Below are positions 34,323 to 47,135 of a DNA stretch of 64,000 nucleotides, one piece after another. The notes under the pieces were generated by a model. It was not told where the DNA came from and made no database searches. It worked only from the letters and a program-made list of their open reading frames with translations. The stretch's first letter is position 1, and every line of letters begins with the position of its first letter. Origin of the DNA: Paramecium octaurelia (taxonomy: Eukaryota > Ciliophora > Oligohymenophorea > Peniculida > Parameciidae); the NCBI GenBank assembly GCA_905182995.1, contig CAJJDP010000135.1, positions 113,942-177,941 of the forward strand, written 5' to 3'. Made by a program: the position numbers and the translations under genes.

Positions 34323-37300
34323 TCATAAATCTCTTCTAATATTCTCTCTGATTCTGTCTTGATCATTTGATGCATTTCTTATAATTTGTTGATATTAATT
34401 ATATAAGATAATCTTAGAAATTTATTCTACTTTTCCCATATCTAATTTATATTTATCCCAATCTAGATTAGTATGTGTAAGTTCTTTTAATTCTTGACCT
34501 AAGTTGTTATAAAATAAAGTAAAACAATTAGCATAAGATATTGGATAAGATGTTATTACAACATTCCCAGAGCTCAAGCAAACATAGATTGAATGACAGT
34601 TATGCTCCTCTTTAGCATGAATACTTAAGTTGCCAATTTAATTATTCTCACATGAACCTAAACACAATGTTTGTAAGCAAAGTAAACATACAACAATATC
34701 TTAGCCTTTATTCTACTTTTTTGCAAAAAAGCCACACTTTTTGCATAATTTCTTAATATATCTATGTCTAAAAATTTCAAAATTATTTCCTAAATATATA
34801 GCTATTTAATTTGATATTTCATTTTAAGTTTAATAGAAATCTGGAATACACCTTGACTATATTTTTTTTTTTTCACTATAAAATAGTTTCTCATTAAATT
34901 TTATTTCGAAACAGTCAATTAATGTTTCAACAATGTTATCATTTTGCATTGGCAATGATAACAATATATCTGAAATTTCTTATTCGAATTCACTTTTATT
35001 AATTCTTCCCATTATTTAATTCTCGATTAACATCATGATATCCAATATAAATATTTATCCTTTCTTAAAATTCAGTATATTCTACTTATATTTGATGTTT
35101 TTATAATGATGCTTTAAAATCCTAATAAATTGCTTAAAAATCTAAACTTTGCCAGATCTCTAAAAGTCTGCCTTTTATTATAGCATTTAGATTAAAATAT
35201 TAATAAGCAACTAATAAAACATATCAAATAACATTAACTCATCTATATCTATATTTTTTAATGATAATAAATCTAAATTTATTTCAATTAAAATTGCCTC
35301 TAATTCTTAAATGAATTAATCAAAATGAACTTCAAGTTAAGAAATAGGAAATAATAGGTTGCAACTCTATTAACAAGTAGGGCAATTAGATATCAACCAT
35401 AATGGAAATTCGTAATTGAATTTATTTATAAATGAGTCTTTTAAGCATTCAAAATGAAACTAATGTTTGCAACTTGATATGTTTAACAGATTCAAATTCT
35501 CAGCCTTTAACATTTTGTATAATTCTGTTGGCATAGTCTCATATATGTTTTACTTTGCAAATGTTGAAATTAATATTGGAATGTATCTATCATCTTTCCT
35601 TATAATTAATTTACACGATTAGCAGCAATCATTTTCATCTTATTTTTCATATGGTAATCCTAAATGAAGATTGATTTCTAGTTATTCGTTAAATTTAGAC
35701 TATTTCTAAAGATATTTGTTTTTCATCTTGGATTTATCTGAAATCAACGTTTAACTAGTTATTTATTGTAAAGAGTTTGACCCTATTTTAAATAATGAAT
35801 TTAAATTATCAATGATCTGATAGAGATATTCTGCACATTTTTAATTATTCTATTTATATTATTAGGCAAGCTGTTATATAATTTCAACTAGTTCTTCATC
35901 AACCTTATTTTATTATTTAGATAAAATGATAATCAAATAATTTAGTAATTAAAAAGCTTATAATTTTTATTATTAATTCTATTCTATATCCTAAATCAAA
36001 TATTTAATAAAAGATTCATTAGCAAGTAGGTGAAAAATGTCAAAAAATATTGAATCGGTATTTGATGAAATTTGCTTAACGATCGCATCTGCTTTCTATT
36101 GTATATAATTTCCAAAGTTCATAAATCCTTATGATTTCTTTTGATCAATCAATCTTTCTAAAATATGTCCTTTAACTGCATTATTTTTTGTAAATAATAT
36201 TGGATCAAAATACAATTAAATCCCTTTTTTTAAAGTAAACCTTTTTGATATTAAATCTAATTAACATACTTCTTAAACAAAATTTTCTATTGGTTAATTA
36301 GTTGTTATTTTTAATTATTGTATCTGATTCTTTATTTCATCAAAGCTCAAACTAGCTGATTAATTAAATAAATTTATTATAACATGTTGAATTGTAGATT
36401 TAAGCTATTGAGGATAGGGATCTGTTGTTTCTTCGACCATTTATAATACATTCCAAAATTCTATTTCTGATGATATTATGCTTAGCAATATTGAACTAAA
36501 ATTAATTAAGATAATTACTTATAAATTTCAGATGCAATCATTTTCTTAGGGATTCTAAATTTTTAAAATGTAACCTCAAAAAACAATAAACCATCTAGTT
36601 CAAATAAGAATAGATAGAATTTTATGAAAGCAAGATCAACAGATTCCATTTCATTTGAATTGCATTTAATTCTTTACTATTCTTATTATAACCTTTTTTT
36701 CTAGTCAAAATTATGAGCAATCAAATTCTAAAGAGAATCAATTAATAAATGATTAAAGAGAGGCTTTAAATCTTTCAAGTTTTTTATTCTGAGAACTTCC
36801 ATCAAATATTTAAGATAATCTTCTTTGTCAATAAATTTGCCTTCAAAGTATTCGAGAATTAGCAATTCGACAAATATTAGATTTGTAAAAATTGGTCTCT
36901 TCAAAAGTTTTAGGCTTAATAGATTATACGCTTCGCATATTTCTTCTTGATCTTAGATAGTGATTTCATAATCTATGTAAAATGAATAAAAATAATCTAT
37001 TTAATCAAAGTAATTTCCAATATTCTATATATCTTGGTTTAATTTCAAATAACACTAATATAAATATATTCTTGTTAGATTTCTTTTTCCGATCAGTTCG
37101 GGCATTAAACTTCTTAAATCTTTTAGCATTTTGTTAAATAGTTTAAGTTAACTTGATTAAAAATTGATAATGAGTGCAGCATTATATATATCATTCTGTT
37201 AAACAACAAGATTATCTAATTCGTACCTCCTGTTCTACCTTTTAACGTTATTAAACGAATGAAGCAATTAGGTCAAGAAATATTATCTTGATTAAAAATC

Positions 37301-38653
37301 CTCATAATCATCTTTAGAAATTAACTTCTTTTAAAAAGAATCAAATTTATCGTCTAATATTATTTTAAAGCATTTCATAAGGACTTATTTAAAAAATGTA
37401 AATTCAACCCTAAATGATAATATAGCTAAATGCAAAAGGGAAAAATCTTAAACAAAATTCATATTTTAATAATATAGTTCTTGACTCTCAGTTAAGATTT
37501 ATATAAAAGGAGAACTAATGTTAGGTTGAAACAGGGCTTCTATCATTTCCTAAGTAAAAAATTACGAGTGATGACCTATAAAAATGGTGAATGCCTAATA
37601 AGTTAAATATTTCTCTGACTATTCAAATTGAGCTTCTACAATCTCTTCAGAAGCTTGATCCTCCATTTATTAAAGACCCATGTTATTGTATGTTTAATCA
37701 TATCTGTGTAAATCTTCATAAATTCTTTTTAAAAGAAAAAAGGCCTCATAATTTAGGCATAAAAATGATCGAAAATTATGATAATTCTTCAAAAAAGTAA
37801 TATGTACTAGCCTTTTGAATTCATGATCAGCATGAAAAGCATAAAAAATTGATTCTATTTTTTCTCCTTAATAAGGTCCTAAAGATTCTAAAGTTAATTA
37901 TCTTTCAAAAAGATTTTGTAAAATTAATTAGTTAGAATTCAGATCTGTTTACGATAAGATATGAGTGATTAAAAAGAGATTCTAATGATTCACTTAAATA
38001 AACCAAGCTATAAATTTAATCAAGAGATTGTGAAAATAAAGTGCTTTGCAGAAACTTCGATAGTAGTCTTAGAGCAAGAGCACATCCATTATTTTTCTTA
38101 ATTTCCACTTAGTTGCAATATGATAAATCTTAATATAGTATGGATTAATCGTAGATATAGGTTTAAGTTCAACGTATAGTAAATTTAAGAGATTATTAAG
38201 ACATCTTATAAAATTTTCAGTGTTTCCTCTGATTGTTGGAGGTATTTATTGAAGAATTTTCTATTTATTTATAATAGAATGGCCTTGGTGGTCATTGCAA
38301 ATTCCTAATTTAAGAGTACTATCATCTCCACAGTCACAACATCCAGCACCATTCTTGAGCAAAAACTTATGATCTAAGATATCATCATACATAATACTTA
38401 TGTGTTTTTTAATATCAAAACATTTGATACAAATCATATGATTAAAATCGGTAGAGCAATCAAAACATTTAAAACTCAACTCATCATTATAAACTTTAGC
38501 TCCACATACAGAATTGGCTTTCTATTCCTGCTGCTATAAATCTTATGGCTTATTTGAAATAAAGAGATTGTATAATTGCTCCATTCCTAATTGTTTTTCT
38601 CCATATTTATACAGATCTTCCAAAGCCTCATTAATTGTTTCCTATGACTTCAT
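34323..38653 (-). CDS. UBR-box N-recognin E3 ubiquitin ligase
   Basis: About 1,400 residues. Near the N-terminus is a UBR box: VCGAKVYNDELSFKCFDC, ICIKCF, a His pair, then GAGCCDCGD and CNDHQGH. These zinc ligands bind destabilising N-terminal residues of substrates. About 1,000 residues later there is a RING-H2 (DCCQSCKLII, SCKHQFHFECLKDSF, NCPTCQQSC), as in UBR1/2/3. Between and after are long helical, Leu/Ile/Asn-rich stretches. Start taken at ATG 38653-38651; stop complement 34323-34325. The total length is not a multiple of three, so at least one micro-intron is unresolved in the middle. Confidence 0.85.
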
Positions 38654-39280
38654 TATAGATTAAATAATTAATAAAGTTTTTTATTTTCTCTTTAAAACCT
38701 TTGAAAGACTTCATTAATATTATAAACTAGAGAAAAGTAATAGAATTTTGATTAAATACCATTTATATTTGTTATATATATTCTTGTTGATATTCTCTAA
38801 ATCTTGAAAACAAATCAGACATATTGATTTCTCTTTCAATTCTCTACACAATATATGTATATTTTGAATAATAGTTGGGCATTGTTGTTTCTCAATATTT
38901 CAACTAAATTATGGTGAATTATAATAAAATTATATCATATTAATCAAACAGATATTTGATTGTTATTTGCTTGTCAGATGGTTTTAGAATTATAATCAAT
39001 AGTTTTACTAAGTCTTGTACACCGAATTCCTAATTCTTATGAATTTGATCTCTACATTGGCACGATTTCAATAATTAATGCAATTTTATAAGGGTTCAGC
39101 ATATTTGTTAATCAGAATAAAGCTTTGAATGTAAGTATTTAAAGAGGAAAACTCATGTATATACGATTATATTAATTTCTGCTGAACAGGTTAATAGTTA
39201 ATCTCAAAAGTGTTAAGTTGATATCATGATTAGATTTAATGTAAAGGAGTGATTTATTTTATTTATAAGAAATAGACTGA
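38654..39280. other. Spacer with possible decayed coding sequence
   Basis: The minus strand carries two short coding-like frames, one with NPYKIALIIEIVPMQRSNSQ near 39000-39090 and one with MSDLFSRFREYQQEYIQQIQ near 38680-38880. They are in different frames and no intron of normal size joins them to each other or to the UBR gene. They could be relics or extra N-terminal exons. No RNA gene seen. Confidence 0.4.
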
Positions 39281-40683
39281 ATGACGAAAAATCTGAGATT
39301 CCTAAAAGTGAATGATGCTTTGCCAACCATATAACCATTTCAGTCTACTAAGTTACAGTAGGATTATCAAGAGAGTTGTAGCACTGAGAGGGTAAGAAAA
39401 TTGGTGAATAAAGTTAAGGCGCAGTTAAAATTGACAAATAATACACATGATGTCAGGTAAAGTATTCAAACAAGAGTAGATTTAATCGTTAGTTACAATA
39501 ATTCAAGATACTTGAGACTTTTATTGACACAAAAACCAAATTAAAGAGGTTGAATATTATAAACAATAGAGATTTATTAGAATCAGTAAAGAATTATCTA
39601 ATAAGAAGGAAAGTAGCAAGATAATTGGATCAACAAGAAGCAGATTTAGAAAAGATGTATGAATAATACGAAGTAGAGTTCGTAACAGAATTTGATAAAG
39701 CATTCTTGGATAGTGATTGTTTTCTAGATTTAGGCTTGGTTAAGGTACCAAATAAGAAGACTAAGGAGTTATCAAAGGAGAGATTACAAGACCTTGGAAG
39801 GAGAGCAGTTAGTTAATTTTAAAGTTGTTGCGATTAAATGTCAAACAGAGATTATGTGACAAAATCTCAGTATGATTAAAATCTATTTTATTATCATGTT
39901 GAAGATCAAATCGAATAAGTAAAGAAAGAGAGAGAGGAGACTGAAAATTTTCTTTAGAAACTTGGAAAACCCATAAAATGCAAAACTCAAGCAGGAGAGC
40001 CAAAGAGTGGGGTACAGATTCAGTAATAGAAGCCAACATAAATAGATTATGATAAGGAGCTCTACAAGATAGTTTTGTAGTACGGGATCGATCTTAATTC
40101 TACGGAATAATTGGAAGAAGACATTTATAAGGCATTCAAATAGCAAGCCAATGAATTTATCAAGTCTAAAATAAATGAAGTTAAGATAAAGCACAGTTAG
40201 AGTATAGAAGAGGATCAATTAAGAAATAAATCTCAAAATAAATCTCAAAATAAGTCATAAAAGATAAAAATAAGTTCTATGTTTGAGTAATAATTGCTGA
40301 ACATATCGAAATGCAATCCTCCTCTGAAATCAAGATGTAAACCAGAGAGCATTGTACATACCTTGCCATCAGAAAATAGGAAGTCACAATTGATATAGGA
40401 ATTGATGGATAAGAAGAAGGAAAAGACAGTTTTACTAAATTAATTTAACCAGAAATCAAAGAGAATTATTAATATGTGTAATTAGGATGAATAAAAAGTG
40501 TAGTATAATGAGTTTATAAAGGATATACAATTGATGAACTTGTATTTGGATGAGGCCATAACGAGAACTAATTTCAACAGAAAACTTTCGTAGTTGGGTT
40601 TTACAAAAGAGGATTAGTTTTAGATAAAGAAATAGATTGTACTTCCAGGTGGTTTAGTAAGAAATCTACGCAATAATCAGTGA
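39281..40683 (+). CDS. Coiled-coil protein of unknown function
   Basis: 459 residues in exact frame after one 23-nt intron near 39457. Lys/Glu/Gln-rich helical protein with segments such as KNYLIRRKVARQLDQQEADL and LMDKKKEKTVLLNQFNQ. A short repeat SQNKSQNKSQ lies near 40235, and the C-terminus ends LPGGLVRNLRNNQ. No recognised domain; composition suggests a cytoskeletal or basal-body component, which is inference. Confidence 0.75.
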
Positions 40684-40734
40684 GATAAAATATTTTGTTT
40701 ATGTTTTTAATTATGCATTTTGAAAATAAAATAT

Positions 40735-42441
40735 ATGAATAAGCATCCGATTGAGTAAATTCATAGTTCAGTTTACGATAAGGTTGTGAAGTCTTTAACT
40801 CTTTTCTTTATGATCATCTCTTTATTGATCAGCATAGGATTGGACATAGTGCATGGAGTAGTTGATTTTTATTCAAATGAATATCAATATGATGCTCAAA
40901 ATGCTACAATTGGATATATTTCAGATAATCTCATCTACAAACCAATTAAGCAGTAACAAATCACTATTAATTAGAGTATACTTCAGAGACTTGGATTGTG
41001 ACTCATCTGAAGAAATTTAACAATTATTTCCATATGCAGAATTCAATATCACAAGATGGTTCTCTCAATAGATTTGTGTTACTAGATTTGTAGACATAAG
41101 ATTGTCAACTGAATGTTCAGAAACTGAATATAATTGTGGACCCTATTGTATACAAACAAGCGAAGGTTCTTAGTGTCCCATTTCAAAATTGACTATAATA
41201 TAAAATGAGGTTGTCGATGAAGATGCAGATCAAAACTTGGAAAAGAATAGAGACTTATATATTCAAAGAGAAAATTCATCCTATGGGATATTTAAAATTC
41301 AAGTTGTAATTAGGGGATATCCATGTTTGAATCCTTTAATTTATATAACAGCAGGGTTAACCAACAATAGTGACTACATAGATCCTGAAAATTGTGAAGG
41401 CACCGATTTTGATACCGATAATAGTGTGAAAATAGAACAAACAACATTGGGGGATTTTGCTAAGTAAGGCCTAGAAGCATTGTCATTTAATGGTGTACCT
41501 TCATCTGTAACTAGTTCAGCAATAACCTATTTGACTGCAAGAGTATATATATATTATATTTAAAAAAGAATAAAATTGCTTCAAAAGCCGATGATACTTG
41601 CACATAGATTGATAATAAAATGATTAATGAAACTGAAAATTGTGAATAATCAATTTAAGAAATTGGTCTAATTTACGTTGTTATTAAATAGATATTCACT
41701 GGATTCATTGGAATTATTTTAATAATAGAAATTTATATTCTCAAATTCAGGATAGTGAATGATATAAGAATAATCACAGTCATTTTCAAAATTCTGCTGG
41801 TATGCCAAATGTCATTCATACTAATTGAAGGAGGTCTAATTTTATATCAAGAAAAACTTAGAAATGACTCAGAACTCTATTTTAAATCCTTAGCTAGTTG
41901 CTACTCCTCTGATTAAATTTACAATGTATTCGCAAATTTTCCCAATCTCTTCCCAGCAGATGTCAATACTTACGTATCACTCATTACAATTTCGATAATA
42001 ATCATAGCCATCAGTGAATTCATCTTAATTATGATGTTTATAGTATAGATGTTCCATTGGTGCTTTAAATAGAAGAAGCAGAAGTTGTACATACCTGATC
42101 CAGACACTTAGAGACAACCAATTCCTTCGAAAGAAGATATTCATCACTCAGAAACTAGTCCTTACTAAAAACCTTTATCACCCTATTAATCCAAATTCCC
42201 TCCTGTCTATTCAAACATATAAAATAACATAGTACAAAATCAAAGCAATCCGCTTAACTAAGAATCAAAATATGTTAATGAATATGTACCTCCAAATCAA
42301 TTTGGAGATCCTACGAATAACCCTCCTAATCAATTTGGGGATCCTACACAACCTAAATTTTCTGAAAGTTACATACCTCCTCAAATTAACAATGTCTAAT
42401 CAACTCTGGTGGTGGCAGGAAAAAAGAATTCTAAATATTGA
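40735..42441 (+). CDS. Multi-pass membrane protein with Cys-containing ectodomain and Pro-rich tail
   Basis: 552 residues in exact frame after introns of 22 nt (near 40952) and 26 nt (near 41544). N-terminal helix LTLFFMIISLLISIGLDIV, then a ~280-residue extracytoplasmic region with Cys in RDLDCDSSEE, STECSE, YNCGPYCIQ and NCEGTDFDTD. Three C-terminal helices follow (YVVIKQIFTGFIGIILII, VIFKILLVCQMSFILIEGG and ITISIIIIAISEFILIMMF). The cytoplasmic tail is Pro/Asn-rich with a tandem PPNQFGDPT repeat near 42290-42350. Layout parallels the gene at 10362-12085. Function unknown. Confidence 0.78.
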
Positions 42442-43109
42442 TAAATTCATGCTGTATTATATATAATTATATCAAACCATACTTTAATATTGATATCTTA
42501 TTCTAGCTTATCAAAAATGTTGATATTAAACATCATATATTATACTTTCTTATTTAGAAAATTGATTTATATATCTATATGATAATTCTATATTATTAAT
42601 ATTTTATAATTTCATATATCATAATTTCTAAATTGCATGAATCTTTCAACATAATCTTAATAATAATTAGTTTATTAAATTGAATAATTAAATGCATTTC
42701 AATATTTGCACATATTATTAAACGATTTAATCTAATATAACTTATATCCTTTCATTATAATTTATCCTTTCATAATCTAAAATTATTTATATACAATAAT
42801 TAAGAGTGATTCTCCTTTCTTTAAGTATGAAATTGAATTTCTCAATGATTTGGTATCTAAGAACCAACCAAATTAAAGTAAAAAATTATGTGATATAATA
42901 GAATAACTTTTTTTCAATAAAATTATTTAATTGATTTCAAAATGTTGCTTGCTCTCCTCATTTATACATTGATCGATTGTCTCTTAGGATGCTGTATTCA
43001 GAAGCAATAATAATACAATATAGATTAGAATAGCATAAATAGTTTAGGAGTGCTCTAAATTTATTTAATAATTCGTTTGTAGAGATTTATTAATATTTTT
43101 TTTATAGAT
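42442..43109. other. Intergenic spacer; right part is duplicated at 43938
   Basis: A+T-rich. From 42574 on it is identical to the sequence starting at 43938. An upstream ATG at 42942 is in frame with the gene at 43110 with no TGA between, so an N-terminally longer protein is formally possible, but the intervening bases look like leader sequence. Confidence 0.6.
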
Positions 43110-43916
43110 ATGCTTAATCGTGCTATTAATATTGGATTCCGTAAAGCATTGCCTCAATATACATTCTCTTCGAGAAGTAAAGTGATTGCTGATATGCCAT
43201 AGATGGGCCATACAATCCAAACAGATATAGACATTATTTGAACCCAAACTTTTTCTAATCCAACAAGGAAATTGCTGATATAGCTAAATCATAATAAGTG
43301 CCCCTTCCAGGTATGGTAATGTTGATTATGCAAAGTGCGTAATGTCAGACATGTCAATCCAGTCAGACAATCAGGTCCACTACCTCCCTATGATGGTCCA
43401 TACACGTATTTTTATCCTCACAATAATTTTAATTAGCATGGAAGATGTAAGAGCTGTGTGGCAAAATACTTCAATTGGTAGACAAGGTACATGGAGTTGT
43501 TAGATGGATCCAGACGAAATCATGAGAAGAGTGCCAGGTAATTTCGATCATTAAAAATGGTTAGGAATAACAAGAAGGGAAGTTGAGAAGATTTTGAATA
43601 TGGGTTTAACACCATAAGAATAAGTGGATTTCGCATATTTAGTTTATAATTGTGGTTTCGATGTGGATTATGTTCCAAACAGTGTTTATGTTGCAAGATA
43701 AGTTGTGACCAATTCAAAAGGTGAGAAGGTTGAAATCCTTTGGAATGTTCAAGTCTTGGAAGATTTGGCTAAGTTACCTGTTGGATTTGCACCAGTTAGG
43801 GAATTGATAGATTACCATTGGGAAATTTTCCTGTGGTCAGATCCTATGATCAAACCAACAGGTGACTTGGATTTGGGTGTGCCTAATACTTGGTTTGAAT
43901 ATGAATGCGAATGTAA
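42574..43916. repeat. 1,343-bp direct repeat, copy 1 (other copy 43938-45280)
   Basis: As far as I could compare by eye, identical to 43938-45280 at a constant offset of 1,364. The copies are separated by 21 bases and one N at 43937. After 43916 copy 1 runs 20 more bases that resemble, with scattered mismatches, the intron that continues copy 2. Best explained as unmerged overlapping contig ends. Confidence 0.9.
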
Positions 43917-43936
43917 ATGTGACCTTTGATCTTTCT
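43110..43936 (+). CDS. Truncated first copy of the mitochondrial-type protein gene
   Basis: Same sequence as the start of the gene at 44474-45573, from ATG 43110 through introns of 26, 25, 31 nt to the exon ending WFEYECE, where it breaks at the N. The last bases before the N look like a low-quality read of the fourth intron. It should not be counted as a separate gene unless the duplication is confirmed. Confidence 0.7.
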
Positions 43937-43937
43937 N
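43937..43937. other. Single N: assembly junction
   Basis: The only ambiguous base in the window, placed exactly between the two direct copies of the 1.34-kb repeat. It marks a contig join or gap of unknown length. Confidence 0.95.
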
Positions 43938-45280
43938 TCTATATGATAATTCTATATTATTAATATTTTATAATTTCATATATCATAATTTCTAAATTGC
44001 ATGAATCTTTCAACATAATCTTAATAATAATTAGTTTATTAAATTGAATAATTAAATGCATTTCAATATTTGCACATATTATTAAACGATTTAATCTAAT
44101 ATAACTTATATCCTTTCATTATAATTTATCCTTTCATAATCTAAAATTATTTATATACAATAATTAAGAGTGATTCTCCTTTCTTTAAGTATGAAATTGA
44201 ATTTCTCAATGATTTGGTATCTAAGAACCAACCAAATTAAAGTAAAAAATTATGTGATATAATAGAATAACTTTTTTTCAATAAAATTATTTAATTGATT
44301 TCAAAATGTTGCTTGCTCTCCTCATTTATACATTGATCGATTGTCTCTTAGGATGCTGTATTCAGAAGCAATAATAATACAATATAGATTAGAATAGCAT
44401 AAATAGTTTAGGAGTGCTCTAAATTTATTTAATAATTCGTTTGTAGAGATTTATTAATATTTTTTTTATAGATATGCTTAATCGTGCTATTAATATTGGA
44501 TTCCGTAAAGCATTGCCTCAATATACATTCTCTTCGAGAAGTAAAGTGATTGCTGATATGCCATAGATGGGCCATACAATCCAAACAGATATAGACATTA
44601 TTTGAACCCAAACTTTTTCTAATCCAACAAGGAAATTGCTGATATAGCTAAATCATAATAAGTGCCCCTTCCAGGTATGGTAATGTTGATTATGCAAAGT
44701 GCGTAATGTCAGACATGTCAATCCAGTCAGACAATCAGGTCCACTACCTCCCTATGATGGTCCATACACGTATTTTTATCCTCACAATAATTTTAATTAG
44801 CATGGAAGATGTAAGAGCTGTGTGGCAAAATACTTCAATTGGTAGACAAGGTACATGGAGTTGTTAGATGGATCCAGACGAAATCATGAGAAGAGTGCCA
44901 GGTAATTTCGATCATTAAAAATGGTTAGGAATAACAAGAAGGGAAGTTGAGAAGATTTTGAATATGGGTTTAACACCATAAGAATAAGTGGATTTCGCAT
45001 ATTTAGTTTATAATTGTGGTTTCGATGTGGATTATGTTCCAAACAGTGTTTATGTTGCAAGATAAGTTGTGACCAATTCAAAAGGTGAGAAGGTTGAAAT
45101 CCTTTGGAATGTTCAAGTCTTGGAAGATTTGGCTAAGTTACCTGTTGGATTTGCACCAGTTAGGGAATTGATAGATTACCATTGGGAAATTTTCCTGTGG
45201 TCAGATCCTATGATCAAACCAACAGGTGACTTGGATTTGGGTGTGCCTAATACTTGGTTTGAATATGAATGCGAATGTAA
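43938..45280. repeat. 1,343-bp direct repeat, copy 2
   Basis: Second copy, continuing directly into the rest of the gene, so this is the intact version. Confidence 0.9.
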
Positions 45281-45573
45281 TTGAAACCTTTTATTCTTCT
45301 AGGGGGAGGTGAAATGGTTGGAATTGAAGATCAATTCAATATTCCTGAGAGTGATAGAGTCTTTCCTTCACCCAGAAACCCAAATTGCAGAAGAGAGTTA
45401 TGGAAATCCTAGGATGATATCTAAGAACAATTGGAAATGGAAGGTATATTTTTTGTTATTAATGTTATATAGATGAAAATTGGTATCCCAAGGGAACATC
45501 GTACAACATTTATTAATAAGCAGACTACAAGAAAGTAACTAAATCGGACAGCACATTCTAAGAAAAAATATGA
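44474..45573 (+). CDS. Probable mitochondrial protein, ciliate-type, function unknown
   Basis: 320 residues in exact frame after five introns (26, 25, 31, 26 and 29 nt). N-terminus MLNRAINIGFRKALPQYTFS is basic and hydrophobic with no acid, as in a mitochondrial targeting peptide. The body has conserved-looking blocks GTWSCQMDPDEIMRRVPGN, EKILNMGLTPQEQVDFAYL and LAKLPVGFAPVRELIDYHWE, and an acidic C-terminal part (ENWYPKGTSYN). No membrane helix is evident. It may be a ciliate-specific subunit of a mitochondrial complex; I do not recognise the family. A longer start at 44306 is in frame but less likely. TGA 45571-45573. Confidence 0.75.
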
Positions 45574-46051
45574 TATTTTAAGCATATTGAATCAAAATTA
45601 AATAATATTATACCATTTTTCAAATAAATATTATAGCTATTTTAATGAAGAATTCTTACTATTTATTATGCTTATTAATATTAAGCTATTTATTTTAGAT
45701 TTCAAAATTGATAATATTATTTATTAATATTAATTTTCATGTTTCCATTGTTATTTGAATTATGAGTATTATCTCAAATATTTTGATTTTTTGTAATATC
45801 TAATAAAATTATTGACAAACATTTATTTTTTATTGCGGATCTGATATTTCATTTATTTGATTATTTTAGCTACTTATATAGTTTAATACTATTTCTAAGA
45901 TATGCTAAAATTTTTGAATATTTCAATAAAAAATACAAGACAGAATATTTGAAAAAGTATGATAAAATTAGATGATCAAAAAATAGGGTGTGAGACTTCA
46001 GAAAGAGAGAAAGAGAGTCAGTCAGAGCACTTGATATTAAATATTTATTAT
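45574..46051. other. Intergenic spacer between convergent genes
   Basis: A+T-rich with a purine tract (aaagagagaaagagagtc) near 45998-46022. No coding frame or RNA recognised. Confidence 0.55.
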
Positions 46052-47135
46052 TCACATTACACTATACATGAAACAATGATAAAATTCATTATTATATGTA
46101 ATTTACATTTTGAAACTAATTGTTGAGTTTTGCTTAATCTAATAATATATTAATGTATAAATACTGGATATTGAAATGTTAGTGATCCTAAGAAAATTAG
46201 TATAATGGATCTACTGAATTTGGGAAAGAGAGGAGTACAAGTTCTTGTATTCATTCTAATCCACTTACTGATTGGTTATCCATTTCTTTAGCATAGAGAT
46301 CGTCTTTATTTTTTATTACATTTTATCAATGTCGGATTTCAGCTTGGACATTAGATTTTTTTTGATCTCATTCGAAATGTTTAGAGCTGATGAAGAATTC
46401 TCTAAAATTTCAGAAGCCTATTTGTAATCCACAAGAGGTTTGGGTTTAATTAGTTGGCTGAAATATTTATTCTCTTGTGGAGTATTGCCCAGATCAGGTT
46501 GGGACTTGACGGAAAAGGATTGCAGAGCAAAGGCATTCCAATTCCAAAAGTTTTATATAGGAAAATCGCCAAAATGTATTTATTCCTAACTTATGAACTT
46601 GTGCTCCAATTTCTCACAAAATTCCTTAGTATTGGATTTACATTTTCTATATTTAGATAGCTAAGTTCCATAGGTAGTATGAGGCAATTTGAGTTTGTTT
46701 CCGCTGCTTGTGAGGTTGTCAATTAAATCAATATTGTCAGATATTAGATCGCTTAAACCATCATCTTCGGATACAAAAATGTGTCTCTTTCTACAGATAT
46801 TGACCTATTAATCGTACTTGCAATGTTCCAGAGGACATCTCCCGAGGAAATTATAATGGGCACATATGTGGGCATGTTTGTTTGTGAAGTTCTAAAGATC
46901 CGAACTACTCTTGCTGATCTTCTTAAATGAACTCTGACTAAGATTGATGTTCCTATGACTACTCTATTGGCTCTAATCAAGTTAAGTCTGATTTATTTAC
47001 AGAACATAAATGTTGGGATGAAAAGCTTGAATCGCTTTGTTCTTGTGCACCCAAACCCTAAATAACCAGATCCTATCGATTGTGAAGGGTAGGTTTTGCT
47101 GTTAATAGTTCGCTGTCCTACAGATGCTAGGCCAT
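46052..47135 (-). CDS. CCCH-type zinc-finger protein
   Basis: 351 residues, in frame after one 28-nt intron near 46985. The N-terminal third carries ICAHYNFLGRCPLEHCKYD followed by NICRKRHIF: a C-x8-C-x4/5-C-x3-H-like arrangement of RNA-binding CCCH fingers with some spacing deviation. The middle is Ser/Asn-rich and the C-terminal third helical (DIDKMQQKIKTISMLKKW, NEYKNLYSSLSQIQQ). The last ~40 codons are A+T-rich, so the true stop may lie earlier if another intron exists near 46190. Probably an mRNA-binding protein. Confidence 0.65.

Noticed and set aside
43913-43936. Retained internal eliminated sequence (IES) starting at the TA where the two copies diverge
   Set aside because: The divergent bases resemble the homologous intron with scattered mismatches and end at an N, which fits a low-quality contig end better; the TAYAG end consensus is absent.
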